The position numbers and the translations under genes are program-made. The notes below the pieces were generated by a model that worked only from the letters and a program-made list of their open reading frames with translations, ran no database searches and was not told the origin of the DNA. Positions 28,493 through 37,971 of a stretch of 64,000 nucleotides of DNA are shown one piece after another. Numbering within the stretch: the stretch's first letter is position 1; each line of letters begins with the position of its first letter. Origin of the DNA: Skermanella mucosa (GTDB lineage: Bacteria > Pseudomonadota > Alphaproteobacteria > Azospirillales > Azospirillaceae); assembly GCF_016765655.2 (NCBI RefSeq), contig NZ_CP086106.1:280001-344000 (forward strand). Direction: 5' to 3'.

Positions 28493-29082
28493 GGCATGCT
28501 CCGCGAATGGGTGCCGTGCCCACCGTCGTACCTACCGTCGTGCTCGCCGCCTTCGCCGGGATCGTCGGTTTCCTCCGGCGACGCCAGGATGGTGTCGTCC
28601 GATACTTCGGAGAAGCGCTTCACGCTCCCGCCGTGGGCGGCCGCGAAGTTTCGCGCCGCCGTTTCCTCGGCGAAGGGCAGGGGCTCGGCGGCGCCCATGC
28701 CGCCGCGGAACCCGCTGCCCACCACGAACCAGGCGTTTCGGGCCTCGGTCCAGAGATCCAGGTCCGGCCGGGACGGGTCGGCGGCCTTTGTCAGGTCGGT
28801 GACGTAGATCGCCCGGTATTCGTGGGATTCCTCCGGCAGCATGGTGTACGCGAAAGTGTCGCGGACGGAGGAAAGCCAGATCGGTGTCGACTTTCCCTCG
28901 AGGATGATCTGCCCCTTGGGGCCGGGATGGTCGAGCATGTTCATGCCGCAGTAGTGGCCGATCGCATCCGCCGTGATCGCCTGCGGCGGGGGTGGAGCGG
29001 CCGTGGTCTCGTCGTCCTTGCAGCCGGCCAGCGGCAGCAGGAGGGCGGCGCCCAGCAGGGCGGCGGTCAGCAGGTTGCGCAT
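28489..29082 (-). CDS. nosL: NosL copper chaperone lipoprotein
   Basis: A 197-residue outer-membrane or periplasmic lipoprotein that delivers Cu(I) to apo-NosZ. The lipobox is LAGC with Cys21, and the NosL copper motif HYCGMNM is at 43-49. The NosL fold continues through LSSVRDTFAYTMLPEES. The C-terminal 30 residues are Asp/Glu/His/Gly-rich and might add metal binding. Its ATG overlaps the nosY stop by one base (TGATG). Confidence 0.92.
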   Translation of the reverse strand: MRNLLTAALLGAALLLPLAGCKDDETTAAPPPPQAITADAIGHYCGMNMLDHPGPKGQIILEGKSTPIWLSSVRDTFAYTMLPEESHEYRAIYVTDLTKAADPSRPDLDLWTEARNAWFVVGSGFRGGMGAAEPLPFAEETAARNFAAAHGGSVKRFSEVSDDTILASPEETDDPGEGGEHDGRYDGGHGTHSRSMP

Positions 29083-29912
29083 CAGATCTGCTTTCTGGAG
29101 AAGACGAGCGCCGCCAGCGCCAGAGGGGCGACGATCCAGGCGGCGAGCACCCCGAGAAGGGCCGTGGCGCCGAACTGGAGATGGCCCGCGAGCCCGGCGG
29201 TCCCGGCGAACCGGCTCACGTTGTCGAAGCCGGCCAGGTTGAACAGGCGGAAGGTGTCGGCCGGGTTGGCCAGCAGCAGCCAGTTGACCATGTCGGCCTT
29301 GATGGTCCTGCCCTGGTCCGCGACCAGCAGGCCGAGCAGGCCCATGTCGTAGATCAGCACGAAGCCGAGCCAGATGCCCACCGCGATGCCGGCCGCCGTG
29401 GCCCGGTCGCGCACCAGCGTGCTGGCGAGATATCCGAGCGACGTGAACGCGGCTCCCAGCATGACGCTGCTGCCGATCATGGCGGCGAACGCCAGCCAGC
29501 TCTCGGGCTCGATCTCCGCTCCGCCGGCGGCCAGCGCCACTCCGGCCGCACCGTAGCCCAGCGTGGTGGCGAAGGCGATGACCGCCGCATGGCCGATGAA
29601 CTTTCCCAGTATCACCTGCCAGCGGGCGACCGGATAGGCCAGCAGCAGCGCCATGGTGCCCCGGTCGATCTCGCCGACGATCGCGTCGAACGACAGGAGC
29701 AGGGCGATCAGCGGCAACAGGAAGATCGTCAGGCTGGCAAGGCTGACGATCGTGACCTCCAGCGGTCCGGCCCCCACCGTGCCGGCCGGCGCGCTGCCCA
29801 GGAAGCTGAGCGTCAGGGCCAGTGCCGCCATCAGCAGCGTCATCGCCACGACCCAGCGGTTCCTCAGCGCCTCGCGCACCTCCTTCGCCGCGATGGTCGC
29901 GATGGTGTTCAT
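29082..29912 (-). CDS. nosY: NosY ABC transporter permease
   Basis: A 276-residue membrane protein with about six segments, the permease half of the NosFY ABC transporter needed for assembly of the CuZ sulfide cluster of NosZ. The opening IATIAAKEVREALRNRWVVA is the usual ABC-2 cytoplasmic helix, and GEIDRGTMALLLAYPVARWQ is the conserved loop. The ATG at 29912 overlaps the nosF stop by 4 bp. Longer readings of the frame upstream run through nosF in another phase and are not real. Confidence 0.93.
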   Translation of the reverse strand: MNTIATIAAKEVREALRNRWVVAMTLLMAALALTLSFLGSAPAGTVGAGPLEVTIVSLASLTIFLLPLIALLLSFDAIVGEIDRGTMALLLAYPVARWQVILGKFIGHAAVIAFATTLGYGAAGVALAAGGAEIEPESWLAFAAMIGSSVMLGAAFTSLGYLASTLVRDRATAAGIAVGIWLGFVLIYDMGLLGLLVADQGRTIKADMVNWLLLANPADTFRLFNLAGFDNVSRFAGTAGLAGHLQFGATALLGVLAAWIVAPLALAALVFSRKQI

Positions 29913-30847
29913 TGGGCGGCCTCCTGCCTCAGGAAGTGGGCGTACATCTCGTCCAGGCTGGGCTGGACGATCTCGATGTCGTCCGGCGGCGTCCCCAGCC
30001 GGACGACGCGGCGGACCATGTCCAGCTTGTCGTCGTTGGCGCAGGTCAGCTCGACCATGTCGCCGGCCAGACGCCGTGCCGCGCCGCCGAAGACGGCGGC
30101 CAGTTCGCCCTCGAACGCCGTGGGAGCGGCGTCCGGCACGGTCAGCCGGATGCGGACCGGCAGCTGGGCCAGGGTGCGCAGGGTGGCGAGCGAGCCCTCC
30201 GCGACCTTGCGGCCCCTGTTCATCACGATCACGCGGTCGGCCTGCCCCTCCAGTTCGGTCAGCGCGTGGCTGCACAGCAGGACGGTGGTGCCGGCGTCGC
30301 GCAGGTCGCCGATGATCCGGTAGAAGCCCTGGCGAAGCGCCGGGTCCAGGCCGGTCGTCGGCTCGTCCAGGAACAGCAGTTTCGGGTCGCCCAGCAGCGC
30401 CTGGGCGAGCCCCAGCCGCTGGCGCATCCCCTTGGAATAGGTCCCGACCCGGCGGCCGCGGGCGGCGGGCTCCAGGCCGACTCGGTCCAGCAGCGCGTCG
30501 TTGCCGCCGGCCGGCACCTGCTTCAGCCGGGCGTAGAAGTCCAGGCATTCCCAGCCGGTCATGGCGGGGTGGAACGCCACGTTCTCCGGCAGGTAGCCGA
30601 TCCGGCGGCGGATCCGGGGGGCGGCGTGTCCGGCGGGATCTTCGCCCAGCACCCGTACGGCGCCTTCCGTCGGGGTGGTCAGGCCGAGCAGCAGCTTGAT
30701 CAGCGAGCTCTTTCCGGCGCCGTTGTGGCCGACCAGGGCCACGCACTCGCCGGCACCCAGGGTGGCGCTGACTTCCCGGACGGCGTACTGGCCGCCATAC
30801 CGCTTGGAGACGCCGCGGACTTCGATGGTCGGTTGGGCCTGGTTCAC
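29909..30847 (-). CDS. nosF: NosF ABC transporter ATPase
   Basis: A 312-residue ATPase partner of NosY. Walker A is GHNGAGKSS, the signature is YSKGMRQRLGLAQALL, and Walker B is LLFLDEPTTGLDP. The C-terminal 90 residues are the extra domain common in NosF. The start is GTG at 30847, with GGGAGG eight bases upstream; its first bases overlap the nosD stop (GTGA). It powers maturation of NosZ together with NosD. Confidence 0.93.
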   Translation of the reverse strand: MNQAQPTIEVRGVSKRYGGQYAVREVSATLGAGECVALVGHNGAGKSSLIKLLLGLTTPTEGAVRVLGEDPAGHAAPRIRRRIGYLPENVAFHPAMTGWECLDFYARLKQVPAGGNDALLDRVGLEPAARGRRVGTYSKGMRQRLGLAQALLGDPKLLFLDEPTTGLDPALRQGFYRIIGDLRDAGTTVLLCSHALTELEGQADRVIVMNRGRKVAEGSLATLRTLAQLPVRIRLTVPDAAPTAFEGELAAVFGGAARRLAGDMVELTCANDDKLDMVRRVVRLGTPPDDIEIVQPSLDEMYAHFLRQEAAQ

Positions 30848-32202
30848 GATTGCGGCCTCCCTTCGGGGCTGGGGGACGGTTCCGGCGGCTTCATCAGCGG
30901 GGCGCTGTCCATCACGCCGCCGGGGCGCAGCGCCGGAAACTGCGACTGCGCCCAGCGGATCACCTGGATGCCGGGGCTGTTGATCAGCAGCTTGGCCGCC
31001 GGAAAGGACCACATGACCTGGTCCACGATGTCGTTGGGGCGGTAGGCCTCGTCGGAGATGCCGTCGCCGTCGAGGTCGAAGGCGGGGTTGTCGCTCCAGT
31101 AGTTGCCGCGTCCCTTGTCCGTCCAGTCGAGCGAGCGGGTGCCGACATACTTGACCTGCGTGCGGTTGTTGACGAAGGCGTTGCCGGTGATCGTGTTGCG
31201 CTCCGACCCCGCGGTGAAGTGGACGCCGATCTCGCAGTCCTCGAACCGGTTGCCGCGCAGCACGTTCTTGCTCGTGTTGTAGATGAAGACGCATTTCCAG
31301 GTGCCGGTCCGGTCCCTCTCGGCCAGCCCGCCGACCTCGCGCGGGATGTCGGCATCCGGATCATCATCGTCGGTGGCCGCCGTGGGCGGCGTGGCGAACC
31401 GGCCGGCGATGACGTTGCCCTCGATGCGGGACCGGGTCGTGTAGTTGAGCAGAAGCCCGTGGTCGCGGTCGCCGCGCGACTGGTTGTCCCGGACCACGAG
31501 GTTCTGCGAGAACATGATGGCGTAGCCGACGTCGTTGCCGACGGAGACGTTGCCGCTGACCTCGCTGTCGTTGGTGTACATGTAGTGGACCGCGAAGCGG
31601 ACGTTCTCGAACCGGTTGTCGCGGAACTCGTTCCGTTTGCTGGTGGTGACGAAGATGCCGTCGCGGCCCGCCGACACGGTGTTGCCGACCACCTTCGTCC
31701 CCGGCGCGTTCCAGAGCTGGATGCCGTTGCCGCGCTCGCTGCGCCGCAGGTCGGTCCGCCCCCGGACGCGGTTGCCGCGCACCAGCACGTCCGGCGCTCC
31801 CCAGACATAGATGCCGATCAGGTTGTCGATCAGTTCGTTGTCCTCGACCACCGCGCCGGCCGCTCCCTTGCCCAGGAAGATCCCGGAATCCTGGTCGAAC
31901 AGGCTGAGTCCGGAGTTGCGGACGGTCAGCCGGCGCAGCGTGACGCCGGGGGACTCGACGGTGATCGAACTCCGCCGGCCGCCGCCGTCGATCACCGCTC
32001 CCGGCAGCCCTTCGAGCGTGACCGGCACGGCGACGGTGACCGGCCCCGGGTGGATACCCGGGGCCAGCACCAGCGTGTCGCCGGAGTCCGCCGCGTTGAG
32101 GGCGTCGGTCAGCCCGCCCGGCGGCACCGTCACCGTCGCCGCCCCGGCGGGCGTCACGGCCAGGAACGCCGCCGCGAGGATCAGTATTCCGGTCCGTGAC
32201 AT
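30844..32202 (-). CDS. nosD: NosD periplasmic copper-cluster assembly protein
   Basis: A 452-residue protein with a signal peptide (cleavage near AGAA) and a right-handed beta-helix made of parallel-helix repeats such as NTVSAGRDGIFV and NVIAG. NosD works with NosF and NosY to supply sulfur for the CuZ centre of NosZ. Residues about 269-301 form an acidic insert (TDDDDPDADIPREV) between helix coils. It starts 10 bases after the nosZ stop. Confidence 0.92.
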   Translation of the reverse strand: MSRTGILILAAAFLAVTPAGAATVTVPPGGLTDALNAADSGDTLVLAPGIHPGPVTVAVPVTLEGLPGAVIDGGGRRSSITVESPGVTLRRLTVRNSGLSLFDQDSGIFLGKGAAGAVVEDNELIDNLIGIYVWGAPDVLVRGNRVRGRTDLRRSERGNGIQLWNAPGTKVVGNTVSAGRDGIFVTTSKRNEFRDNRFENVRFAVHYMYTNDSEVSGNVSVGNDVGYAIMFSQNLVVRDNQSRGDRDHGLLLNYTTRSRIEGNVIAGRFATPPTAATDDDDPDADIPREVGGLAERDRTGTWKCVFIYNTSKNVLRGNRFEDCEIGVHFTAGSERNTITGNAFVNNRTQVKYVGTRSLDWTDKGRGNYWSDNPAFDLDGDGISDEAYRPNDIVDQVMWSFPAAKLLINSPGIQVIRWAQSQFPALRPGGVMDSAPLMKPPEPSPSPEGRPQS

Positions 32203-32212
32203 GATCCAGTCC

Positions 32213-34156
32213 TCAGACCGCGCGCGGCTCGACCAGCATGCGGCCGCCCATCTCCATGTGGAGCGCGTGGCAGAACCACTGGCAATAGTACCAGTGCACG
32301 CCGGGCCGGTCGGCCGTGAAGGTCACCGAAGCCGTCGCCTGCGGAGCTATCTCCATGGCGATGCCGTAGCCGGTCAGCGAGAAGCCGTGGGTCAGGTCGT
32401 CCACGTCGTCCATGTTGGTGACGTAGACGGTGACCTCGTCGCCCTGCTTGACGGTGAACTCCTCCAACCCGAAGGCCGGGGCCAGCGCCGTCATGTAGAC
32501 CCGGACCTTGTTGCCGTCGCGGATCACCTTGCTGTCGTATTCGGGATCGACGCCGTCCGCCTTCGCCTGCCTGACGGCATCGGCGAACATCGGGTCGTCG
32601 CGCCGGTAGGCGTTGACCGGGTTGACCTTGGAGCGATGCACGATCAGCGTGTCATGGGGTTCGGCGAAGGTCGGGCCGTCATGGACGATCTTCATCTCGT
32701 CGCCCGAAATGTCGATCAGCTGGTCGTTCTCCGGCTTCAGCGGACCCACGTTCAGGAAGCGGTCCTTGGAGAACTTGTTCAGCACCATCAGCCACTTGCC
32801 GTCGGCTTCCTTGGTCTGCCCCATGGAGGAGTGCAGGTGGCCGGGCTGGTAATGGACGTCCAGCTTCTGGACGATGGGATCGACCTTCTCCCCCTTGAAG
32901 GCCCGGATCGCCTTGGCGATGTTCCATTTGACCACCTGGCTGTCCAGGAACAGGGTGGTGTAGGCGTTGCCGCGTCCGTCATAGGCGGTGTGGAGAGGCC
33001 CGAGGCCCAGCTGCGGCTCCGCCACCACCACGTCGCGCGGCTTGATCCTGTCGTCGAACAGATCGTCGAGCCGGCGCACGTCCAGCACGGTCACGGTTGG
33101 CGACAGCTTGCCGTTGACCGTCACGTGGATGCCGTCGGGAGCGGTGTTGACGCCGTGCGGGCTGTTGGGGATCGGGATGTAGCGGGTATAGGGATTGCCG
33201 TGCCGCCCGTCGACGATCGGAACGCCGTTGATCACCTCGACCCTGCCGTCCTTCACCGCCTGTTCGATCCGCTTGATGTTGAAGACGACCAGCCAGTCCT
33301 GCTCCTTGGCGGTCATCTCGGCGGTGGTGACGCCCTCCTCCGAGTTGTAGCAGGTCGAGAAGACGTATTTGCCCTGGTAATCGGCGTCCGTGTTGTCCAG
33401 GTTGCCGTCCACCCAGACCTGCCACGCCACCTTCATCGTGTCGCCGTCGATCGCGGTGAAGTGCGAGCGGTACTTGGTCGGCTCGTCCAGGATCTTGCCG
33501 GTGTTGGGCGTGGGCACGCGCTGCTCGCCGTTGGCGAACACATAGCCGGTGCGCGGATATTTCTGAAGCCGCAGGCCGTGGATCGCCGAGGTGTTCGGGA
33601 TCTCGATGATCTTGTCCGGCTTCATGATGTCGGCGCGGATGCGGGCGACGCGGGTGTTGGCCTTGTCGTTGCAGAAGATGTAGCGCCCGTCGTAGGTGCC
33701 GTCGGTGAACGACATGTGCGGGTGGTGCAGGTCGCCGTTCTGGTAGACGCCGCCGCGCGTCTTCAGGAACTCGCGGGTCTCGTCGGTGAGCCCCTCGGTC
33801 AGGATCTTCCGGCTCTCGTTGGTCTGCCCCCAGCCGGTGGCGCTGCACCGGGTGAAGACCGGGATGCGCATCAGCTCGCGCATGGAGGGCGCGCCCATGA
33901 TGCGCACCTCGCCGGAATGCCCGCCGCTGTGGAAGACATAATACTCGTCGAGGTCGCCGGGCTTCACCTCGGCGCTCTGCTTCGTCCCGCCGGATGCCGC
34001 AAGGGCGGTCCCGGAACCGAAGGCGGAGCCGCCGGCCGTCGTCACCGCGGCGCCGCCGAGGGCGCCGGTCAGGCCCGCCAGCGCGGCGACCTTGGCGGTG
34101 CCGCCCAGCAGGTGGCGGCGGTCGATGCCCGTCGGTTTCTCGTTCTCATCACGCAT
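32213..34156 (-). CDS. nosZ: Nitrous-oxide reductase, clade I (Tat type)
   Basis: A 647-residue periplasmic enzyme that reduces N2O to N2, the last step of denitrification. The Tat signal has R13-R14 ([10 protein letters not shown]). CuZ-binding His residues begin with the DLHHPHMS block (H144, H145, H147). The CuA domain at the C-terminus has C625, C629, H633 and M636 in [12 protein letters not shown]. All motifs expected for an active enzyme are present. A Tat signal together with nosR marks it as clade I rather than the Sec-type clade II. It lies 12 bases downstream of nosR. Confidence 0.97.
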   Translation of the reverse strand: MRDENEKPTGIDRRHLLGGTAKVAALAGLTGALGGAAVTTAGGSAFGSGTALAASGGTKQSAEVKPGDLDEYYVFHSGGHSGEVRIMGAPSMRELMRIPVFTRCSATGWGQTNESRKILTEGLTDETREFLKTRGGVYQNGDLHHPHMSFTDGTYDGRYIFCNDKANTRVARIRADIMKPDKIIEIPNTSAIHGLRLQKYPRTGYVFANGEQRVPTPNTGKILDEPTKYRSHFTAIDGDTMKVAWQVWVDGNLDNTDADYQGKYVFSTCYNSEEGVTTAEMTAKEQDWLVVFNIKRIEQAVKDGRVEVINGVPIVDGRHGNPYTRYIPIPNSPHGVNTAPDGIHVTVNGKLSPTVTVLDVRRLDDLFDDRIKPRDVVVAEPQLGLGPLHTAYDGRGNAYTTLFLDSQVVKWNIAKAIRAFKGEKVDPIVQKLDVHYQPGHLHSSMGQTKEADGKWLMVLNKFSKDRFLNVGPLKPENDQLIDISGDEMKIVHDGPTFAEPHDTLIVHRSKVNPVNAYRRDDPMFADAVRQAKADGVDPEYDSKVIRDGNKVRVYMTALAPAFGLEEFTVKQGDEVTVYVTNMDDVDDLTHGFSLTGYGIAMEIAPQATASVTFTADRPGVHWYYCQWFCHALHMEMGGRMLVEPRAV

Positions 34157-34168
34157 CGTTCAACTCCA

Positions 34169-36367
34169 TCAGGCTAGCGAAGATCCGGCGGCGCGCTTTT
34201 CGCGCTTCAGACGCCGTTGGATCATGACCGGGCATTTCTGGTCATGGTGGTAGAGCACCTGGCAGTGCATGCACTGGATGCATTCGTTGGGATTGATGTG
34301 GCCTTCCGGGTGGATCGCCTGGACCGGGCACTCGTTGGCGCAGCGCTGGCACGGGCTGCCGCATTCCTTGTAGCGGCGCAGCCAGTCGAACATCCGCATC
34401 CGGCCGGGAATGGCGAGTGCCGCGCCCAGCGGGCACAGGTATCGGCAGAAGAAGCGCTCGATGAACAGCCCGGCCGCCAGCAGCGCCGCGGCGAACAGGA
34501 CGAACCACCAGTCCCGGACGAAGTGCAGGATGATCGCCGTCTTGAACGGCTCGACCTCGGCACCGCGTTCCGCCGCCGACAGCGAGTACATCGACAGGCC
34601 GAACAGGGCGAGGAAGATGATGTACTTGATCGGCCACAGCCGCTGATGCAGGCCGAACGGCACTTTCACCTTGGGCAGGTGGAGCACCTGGCCGACCTTG
34701 TACAGAAGCTCCTGGAGAGCCCCGAAGGGGCAAAGCCAGCCGCAGAAGGCGCCGCGCCCCCAGAACAGGATCGAGGCCGCGACGGAGCACCACAGGATGA
34801 AGACCAGCGGGTCCATCAGGAAATAGTCCCACCGGAACTCCGTTCGGAGCGCGTCGGCGAAGGTGAAGACGTTGACGACCGACAGCTGCGCCTTGGCGTA
34901 CCAGCCCAACCACACCAGGGTGAACAGGAGGAAGGTGATGCGGACCCGCTGGTAGAGGGCCGGGCGGCGGACGAGGCTGTCCTGGAAGAAGAAGAGGCCG
35001 GTGAGGATGCCCATGGCGCTCAGCGCGACGGCTATATCGAGCAGCCGGCCCTGCCAGATCCTTTGCCACAGCGGCGTTTCCGGGGGCGGCTCATCCTCCC
35101 GGGCGGGAGCGGCGGCTGCGGCTGCGGCCGGAGCGGGCGCCGCAGCGACCGCTTCGCCCAGGTATTTGTCGGGGGGCTGGTAGCCGAGGTCGAACGACAC
35201 GAAGGCCTTCTCCAGCGCGCCGGTTGCCCGCTGCACCAGCAGCGACAGCCGCCATGGCTCGGCCGGGTCGAACTCCGTCCCTTCGGGGATCATGAACAGG
35301 CCGACTTCGGGAAAGTCGGGAGCTCCGGCGGCCGCGACGCCGCCCAGCCTCAAGTGGGTGCGGTCGCGAAACCTGACACCGGTGTCGCCCTGGACGAGCT
35401 CGATCCGGTCGAAGATGCCGCCCCGCACGTAGCCCGAGCCCTTGAACGAGTAGCGGCCCTGTCCGGCGACCAGGAGCGCGTGCTGCCCCGGCTTGAGCTT
35501 CCGGGCCAGCGACTGGTATTCGGCCTCTCCCAGCAGGCTGCGCCCGATGGCCGGGATGGATACCAGGGTCGCGTAAAGGTCGATGAAGGTCTCGTCCGGA
35601 GCGCCCGGCTCGGGCCGTGCGACGGCTTCCGGCTTGCCGCTCCGTTCGAAGGCGGCGTTGACGTCTCCGACCGTCAGGGCCAGACGCCGGACCGAACCGT
35701 CACCCACCAGCGTCGGCCAGTCCTCGACCTCGCCCCGGCCAGGCTCCAGCGCGCGCCGGGGTTTCGCGGCGACGGCACCGGTGCCGGCGAAACCCAGGGC
35801 CTGCGCCACTTTCCGGCCCGACCGGACGATGCTGTCGCCGATTACCATGACCGTGACGGTGGCCCCGGAAACGATGTCCACCGGCGGGCTCGACGACGTC
35901 TGGTCCGCGAGTTCGACCACGCTCCGGCCGATGTAGCCGGATATGAACCGGTCTATGCGTTCGGCCGGGATGCCGATCAGGACGATCGGCTCATGGTGAT
36001 CCACCAGCTTGGCCCCGGCGACTCGGGCATCGGTTCCAAGCCCGACCAGCACATGGATCGGCCGCCCGGAATATCCGGTCGTATTGACGAAGTCGGAGTT
36101 GAGATAGGCGTAGCCCAGCAGCTTGTCGCCCTGGAGGACCGGGGCGACGGGAACCCCGTCCTGGATCGTCCCGAACCTGTCGGCTCCGGCGAACAGCTCG
36201 GCCGGCTCGGCCCTGGAGAGGTACTGGCCCAGCAACGGCACCGCGGCTTGAGCGACCGTCGAGATGGAGCTGATGATCGAAACCACCAGCATCGCGACGA
36301 TTCCGTTCCTCAGCCCAAGTATTCGCCGCGATGAGAACGCCATGATCCGTGCCAGAGAAATTGACAT
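34169..36367 (-). CDS. nosR: NosR membrane flavo-iron-sulfur protein
   Basis: A 732-residue electron donor and expression factor for NosZ. An N-terminal membrane/signal segment (about 18-42) precedes a periplasmic FMN-binding domain with flavinylation site SGAT (Thr170). Five to six membrane helices follow, with the CGWLCPFG and CRYLCPLGAAL motifs. Two 4Fe-4S ferredoxin motifs end the protein (CGSPCQRCANECP and CIQCMHC). The linker around 408-430 is Ala/Pro-rich. ATG 36367 lies inside an FNR-like box, so the true start may be ATG 36343 (MAFSSRR). It is first in the nosRZDFYLX operon. Confidence 0.95.
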   Translation of the reverse strand: MSISLARIMAFSSRRILGLRNGIVAMLVVSIISSISTVAQAAVPLLGQYLSRAEPAELFAGADRFGTIQDGVPVAPVLQGDKLLGYAYLNSDFVNTTGYSGRPIHVLVGLGTDARVAGAKLVDHHEPIVLIGIPAERIDRFISGYIGRSVVELADQTSSSPPVDIVSGATVTVMVIGDSIVRSGRKVAQALGFAGTGAVAAKPRRALEPGRGEVEDWPTLVGDGSVRRLALTVGDVNAAFERSGKPEAVARPEPGAPDETFIDLYATLVSIPAIGRSLLGEAEYQSLARKLKPGQHALLVAGQGRYSFKGSGYVRGGIFDRIELVQGDTGVRFRDRTHLRLGGVAAAGAPDFPEVGLFMIPEGTEFDPAEPWRLSLLVQRATGALEKAFVSFDLGYQPPDKYLGEAVAAAPAPAAAAAAAPAREDEPPPETPLWQRIWQGRLLDIAVALSAMGILTGLFFFQDSLVRRPALYQRVRITFLLFTLVWLGWYAKAQLSVVNVFTFADALRTEFRWDYFLMDPLVFILWCSVAASILFWGRGAFCGWLCPFGALQELLYKVGQVLHLPKVKVPFGLHQRLWPIKYIIFLALFGLSMYSLSAAERGAEVEPFKTAIILHFVRDWWFVLFAAALLAAGLFIERFFCRYLCPLGAALAIPGRMRMFDWLRRYKECGSPCQRCANECPVQAIHPEGHINPNECIQCMHCQVLYHHDQKCPVMIQRRLKREKRAAGSSLA

Positions 36368-36374
36368 TTATCAA
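36361..36374. promoter_or_regulatory. FNR/NNR-like box at the nosR start
   Basis: The bases TTGAC-ATTT-ATCAA match the FNR/Dnr consensus TTGAT-N4-ATCAA with one mismatch. The box overlaps the first possible nosR ATG. If nosR starts there, the box cannot activate it and might instead block transcription. Confidence 0.5.
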
Positions 36375-36447
36375 GAGACCGTGCCGATAGTGTCAACGGC
36401 ACGAATCTCTTGTCGGTTCATAAGAGGCTTTGTTGGTCGCGGCGGAC

Positions 36448-36461
36448 TTGATTGAGGTCAA
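36448..36461. promoter_or_regulatory. FNR/NNR box between nosR and the ferritin-like gene
   Basis: TTGAT-TGAG-GTCAA matches the FNR/Dnr/Nnr palindrome with one mismatch. Possible -10 hexamers lie about 32-34 bases from its centre on both sides: TATGGT at 36484-36489 on the plus strand and TTATGA at 36423-36418 on the minus strand. This fits activation of both divergent genes under low oxygen or nitric oxide. Confidence 0.65.
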
Positions 36462-36508
36462 ATAGATGTCGGTTTTTTCAGTTTATGGTCCGGTACCTTG
36501 AACCGATC

Positions 36509-37417
36509 ATGAAATGGAGCGGGGCCGTGAACTTGCTGTGCCAGGAACCGGTCGCCCCGGTCACCTCACCGGCCGACCTGCTCGGCATCGCCCTCGCGCT
36601 GGAGCGGGAGGCCGTGCTGCGCTACCGTGAACTGGCAGGCATGATGGATGGACGCGGCGCCGTGGAGACCGCGGCAACCTTCCGGGCGCTGATGGAGGAG
36701 GAGCGGCGTCATGTGGAGGCGGTGGCGTCCGTCTCTGCCGAGCGGATCGGCCATGTGCCCGACAGCGCGCCTTTCGTCTGGCGGCTGCCGCCGGAGATCG
36801 CCGCCTCCTGGGAGGAACTGGCCGGACGCAGCGATCTTACGCCGTATCGCGCCTTGTCGCTGGCCGTGCTGAACGAGGAACGCGCGTTCGCCTTCTACAG
36901 CTATATCGTTTCCGCGGCGACCGACCAGGCGGTGAGGGAACAGGCCCGGGCCCTGGCGATGGAGGAGCTGGACCACGCCGCGAAACTGCGGCGTCAGCGC
37001 CGAAAGGCCTGGAGGGCGTCCCGCCGGGAAAGCGGGGATGCGGCGGTGCGGGTCGAGGATCTCGCCGGTCTGGCGTCCCTGGCCTCCGCGCTGGCGGGTG
37101 AGACGGTCGGTATCCTGCGGGCCGCCGCATCGGCGCTCGATCGTGCCGGAAAGACGGACGACGCCGGCGCGCTTGCCGGAATCGCCGACGATCTGACCCC
37201 TCTGATCACCGGCCCCGGACCGGCCCCGGCGTCGGTCGATCCGGTCCTCGGCGAAGGGCGGAACCTGCGTTCGGCGCTGGCGGCGCTGGAGAGAATGGCC
37301 GAAATCTTCTCCGACATCGCCGAAGGCACCCGGGACGAAGCCGTCTGGCTGGAGGCGCAACGCATCTTCGGCATCGTCGTCGGACATGCGGTCCGGCTCG
37401 CCGAAAGATCACGATGA
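36509..37417 (+). CDS. Ferritin-like diiron protein
   Basis: A 302-residue protein with a four-helix ferritin/rubrerythrin-type domain. Likely iron ligands are E32 or E34 (LEREAVLRYREL), E65 and H68 (EEERRHVEA), E123 or E124 (LNEERAFAFYSY), and E153 and H156 (EELDHAAKL). The C-terminal 130 residues are a second, mainly helical region of no known type. There is no signal peptide, so it is cytoplasmic. It diverges from nosR and shares its FNR box. Possible roles include iron storage, peroxide reduction or nitric oxide/RNS handling; none is shown. ATG 36509 suits the promoter geometry; ATG 36488 is the alternative. Confidence 0.7.
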   Translation: MKWSGAVNLLCQEPVAPVTSPADLLGIALALEREAVLRYRELAGMMDGRGAVETAATFRALMEEERRHVEAVASVSAERIGHVPDSAPFVWRLPPEIAASWEELAGRSDLTPYRALSLAVLNEERAFAFYSYIVSAATDQAVREQARALAMEELDHAAKLRRQRRKAWRASRRESGDAAVRVEDLAGLASLASALAGETVGILRAAASALDRAGKTDDAGALAGIADDLTPLITGPGPAPASVDPVLGEGRNLRSALAALERMAEIFSDIAEGTRDEAVWLEAQRIFGIVVGHAVRLAERSR

Positions 37418-37537
37418 CACGGCGATCGCGAGGAGCAGGCCGAAGACGGCCATCAGGTATCCGTAGAGCAAGGTGCGCCAGCCGGAGCTCGCGCGGTTCA
37501 GATTCGAACCTGGGCTGGCGGAGACAGAGACCGGCAT
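37409..37537 (-). CDS. 42-residue membrane protein, possible
   Basis: A 42-residue frame with one membrane segment near the C-terminus (TLLYGYLMAVFGLLLAIAVS). The ribosome site is weak. Its end overlaps the ferritin-like gene end by 9 bp on the opposite strand. No family is recognised. It may be a small respiratory accessory peptide, or not be a gene. Confidence 0.3.
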   Translation of the reverse strand: MPVSVSASPGSNLNRASSGWRTLLYGYLMAVFGLLLAIAVSS

Positions 37538-37775
37538 TGCGGTGCCCCGGCGGATCGGCGTTGTCTGTATCCGATGAATTGGTTCCAGATGACCAAAGGG
37601 CGACGCCGTGACTCTGGAAGCTTTCCGCCGTGCGCAGAGCGGAAAGGCTGGATCATGGGGTCGAGGGCGCCGGGATTTTCGAGCTGGTGGGTACCCGGTG
37701 GGCCCCCAAACGACCAAAGCCGCCCGAAGGCGGCTTGGAAGTCGAAGCTAAGTGCTTGCACTTGAATGGGGGAAG

Positions 37776-37852
37776 TGGCGCGCCCGAAGAGATTCGAACT
37801 CCTAGCCTTCTGATCCGTAGTCAGATGCTCTATCCAGTTGAGCTACGGGCGC
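37776..37852 (-). tRNA. tRNA-Arg (ACG)
   Basis: A 77-nt cloverleaf on the minus strand with acceptor stem GCGCCCG/CGGGCGC, discriminator G and an encoded CCA. The anticodon loop CTACGGA gives anticodon ACG, read as ICG for CGN arginine codons. The T arm GGAGTTCGAATCTC carries a normal TTCGA loop. Confidence 0.95.
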
Positions 37853-37971
37853 TTGCCATTTCCCGACCGCCTCTTGCGGGGCGTTGGACCGTGCGGTCCG
37901 TCGTGCGGCCTGTAATTAGCCAATGAGGCCGTGCCGCGCAACCCCCTTCTGAAAGATTTTTGAAGGCCCGG

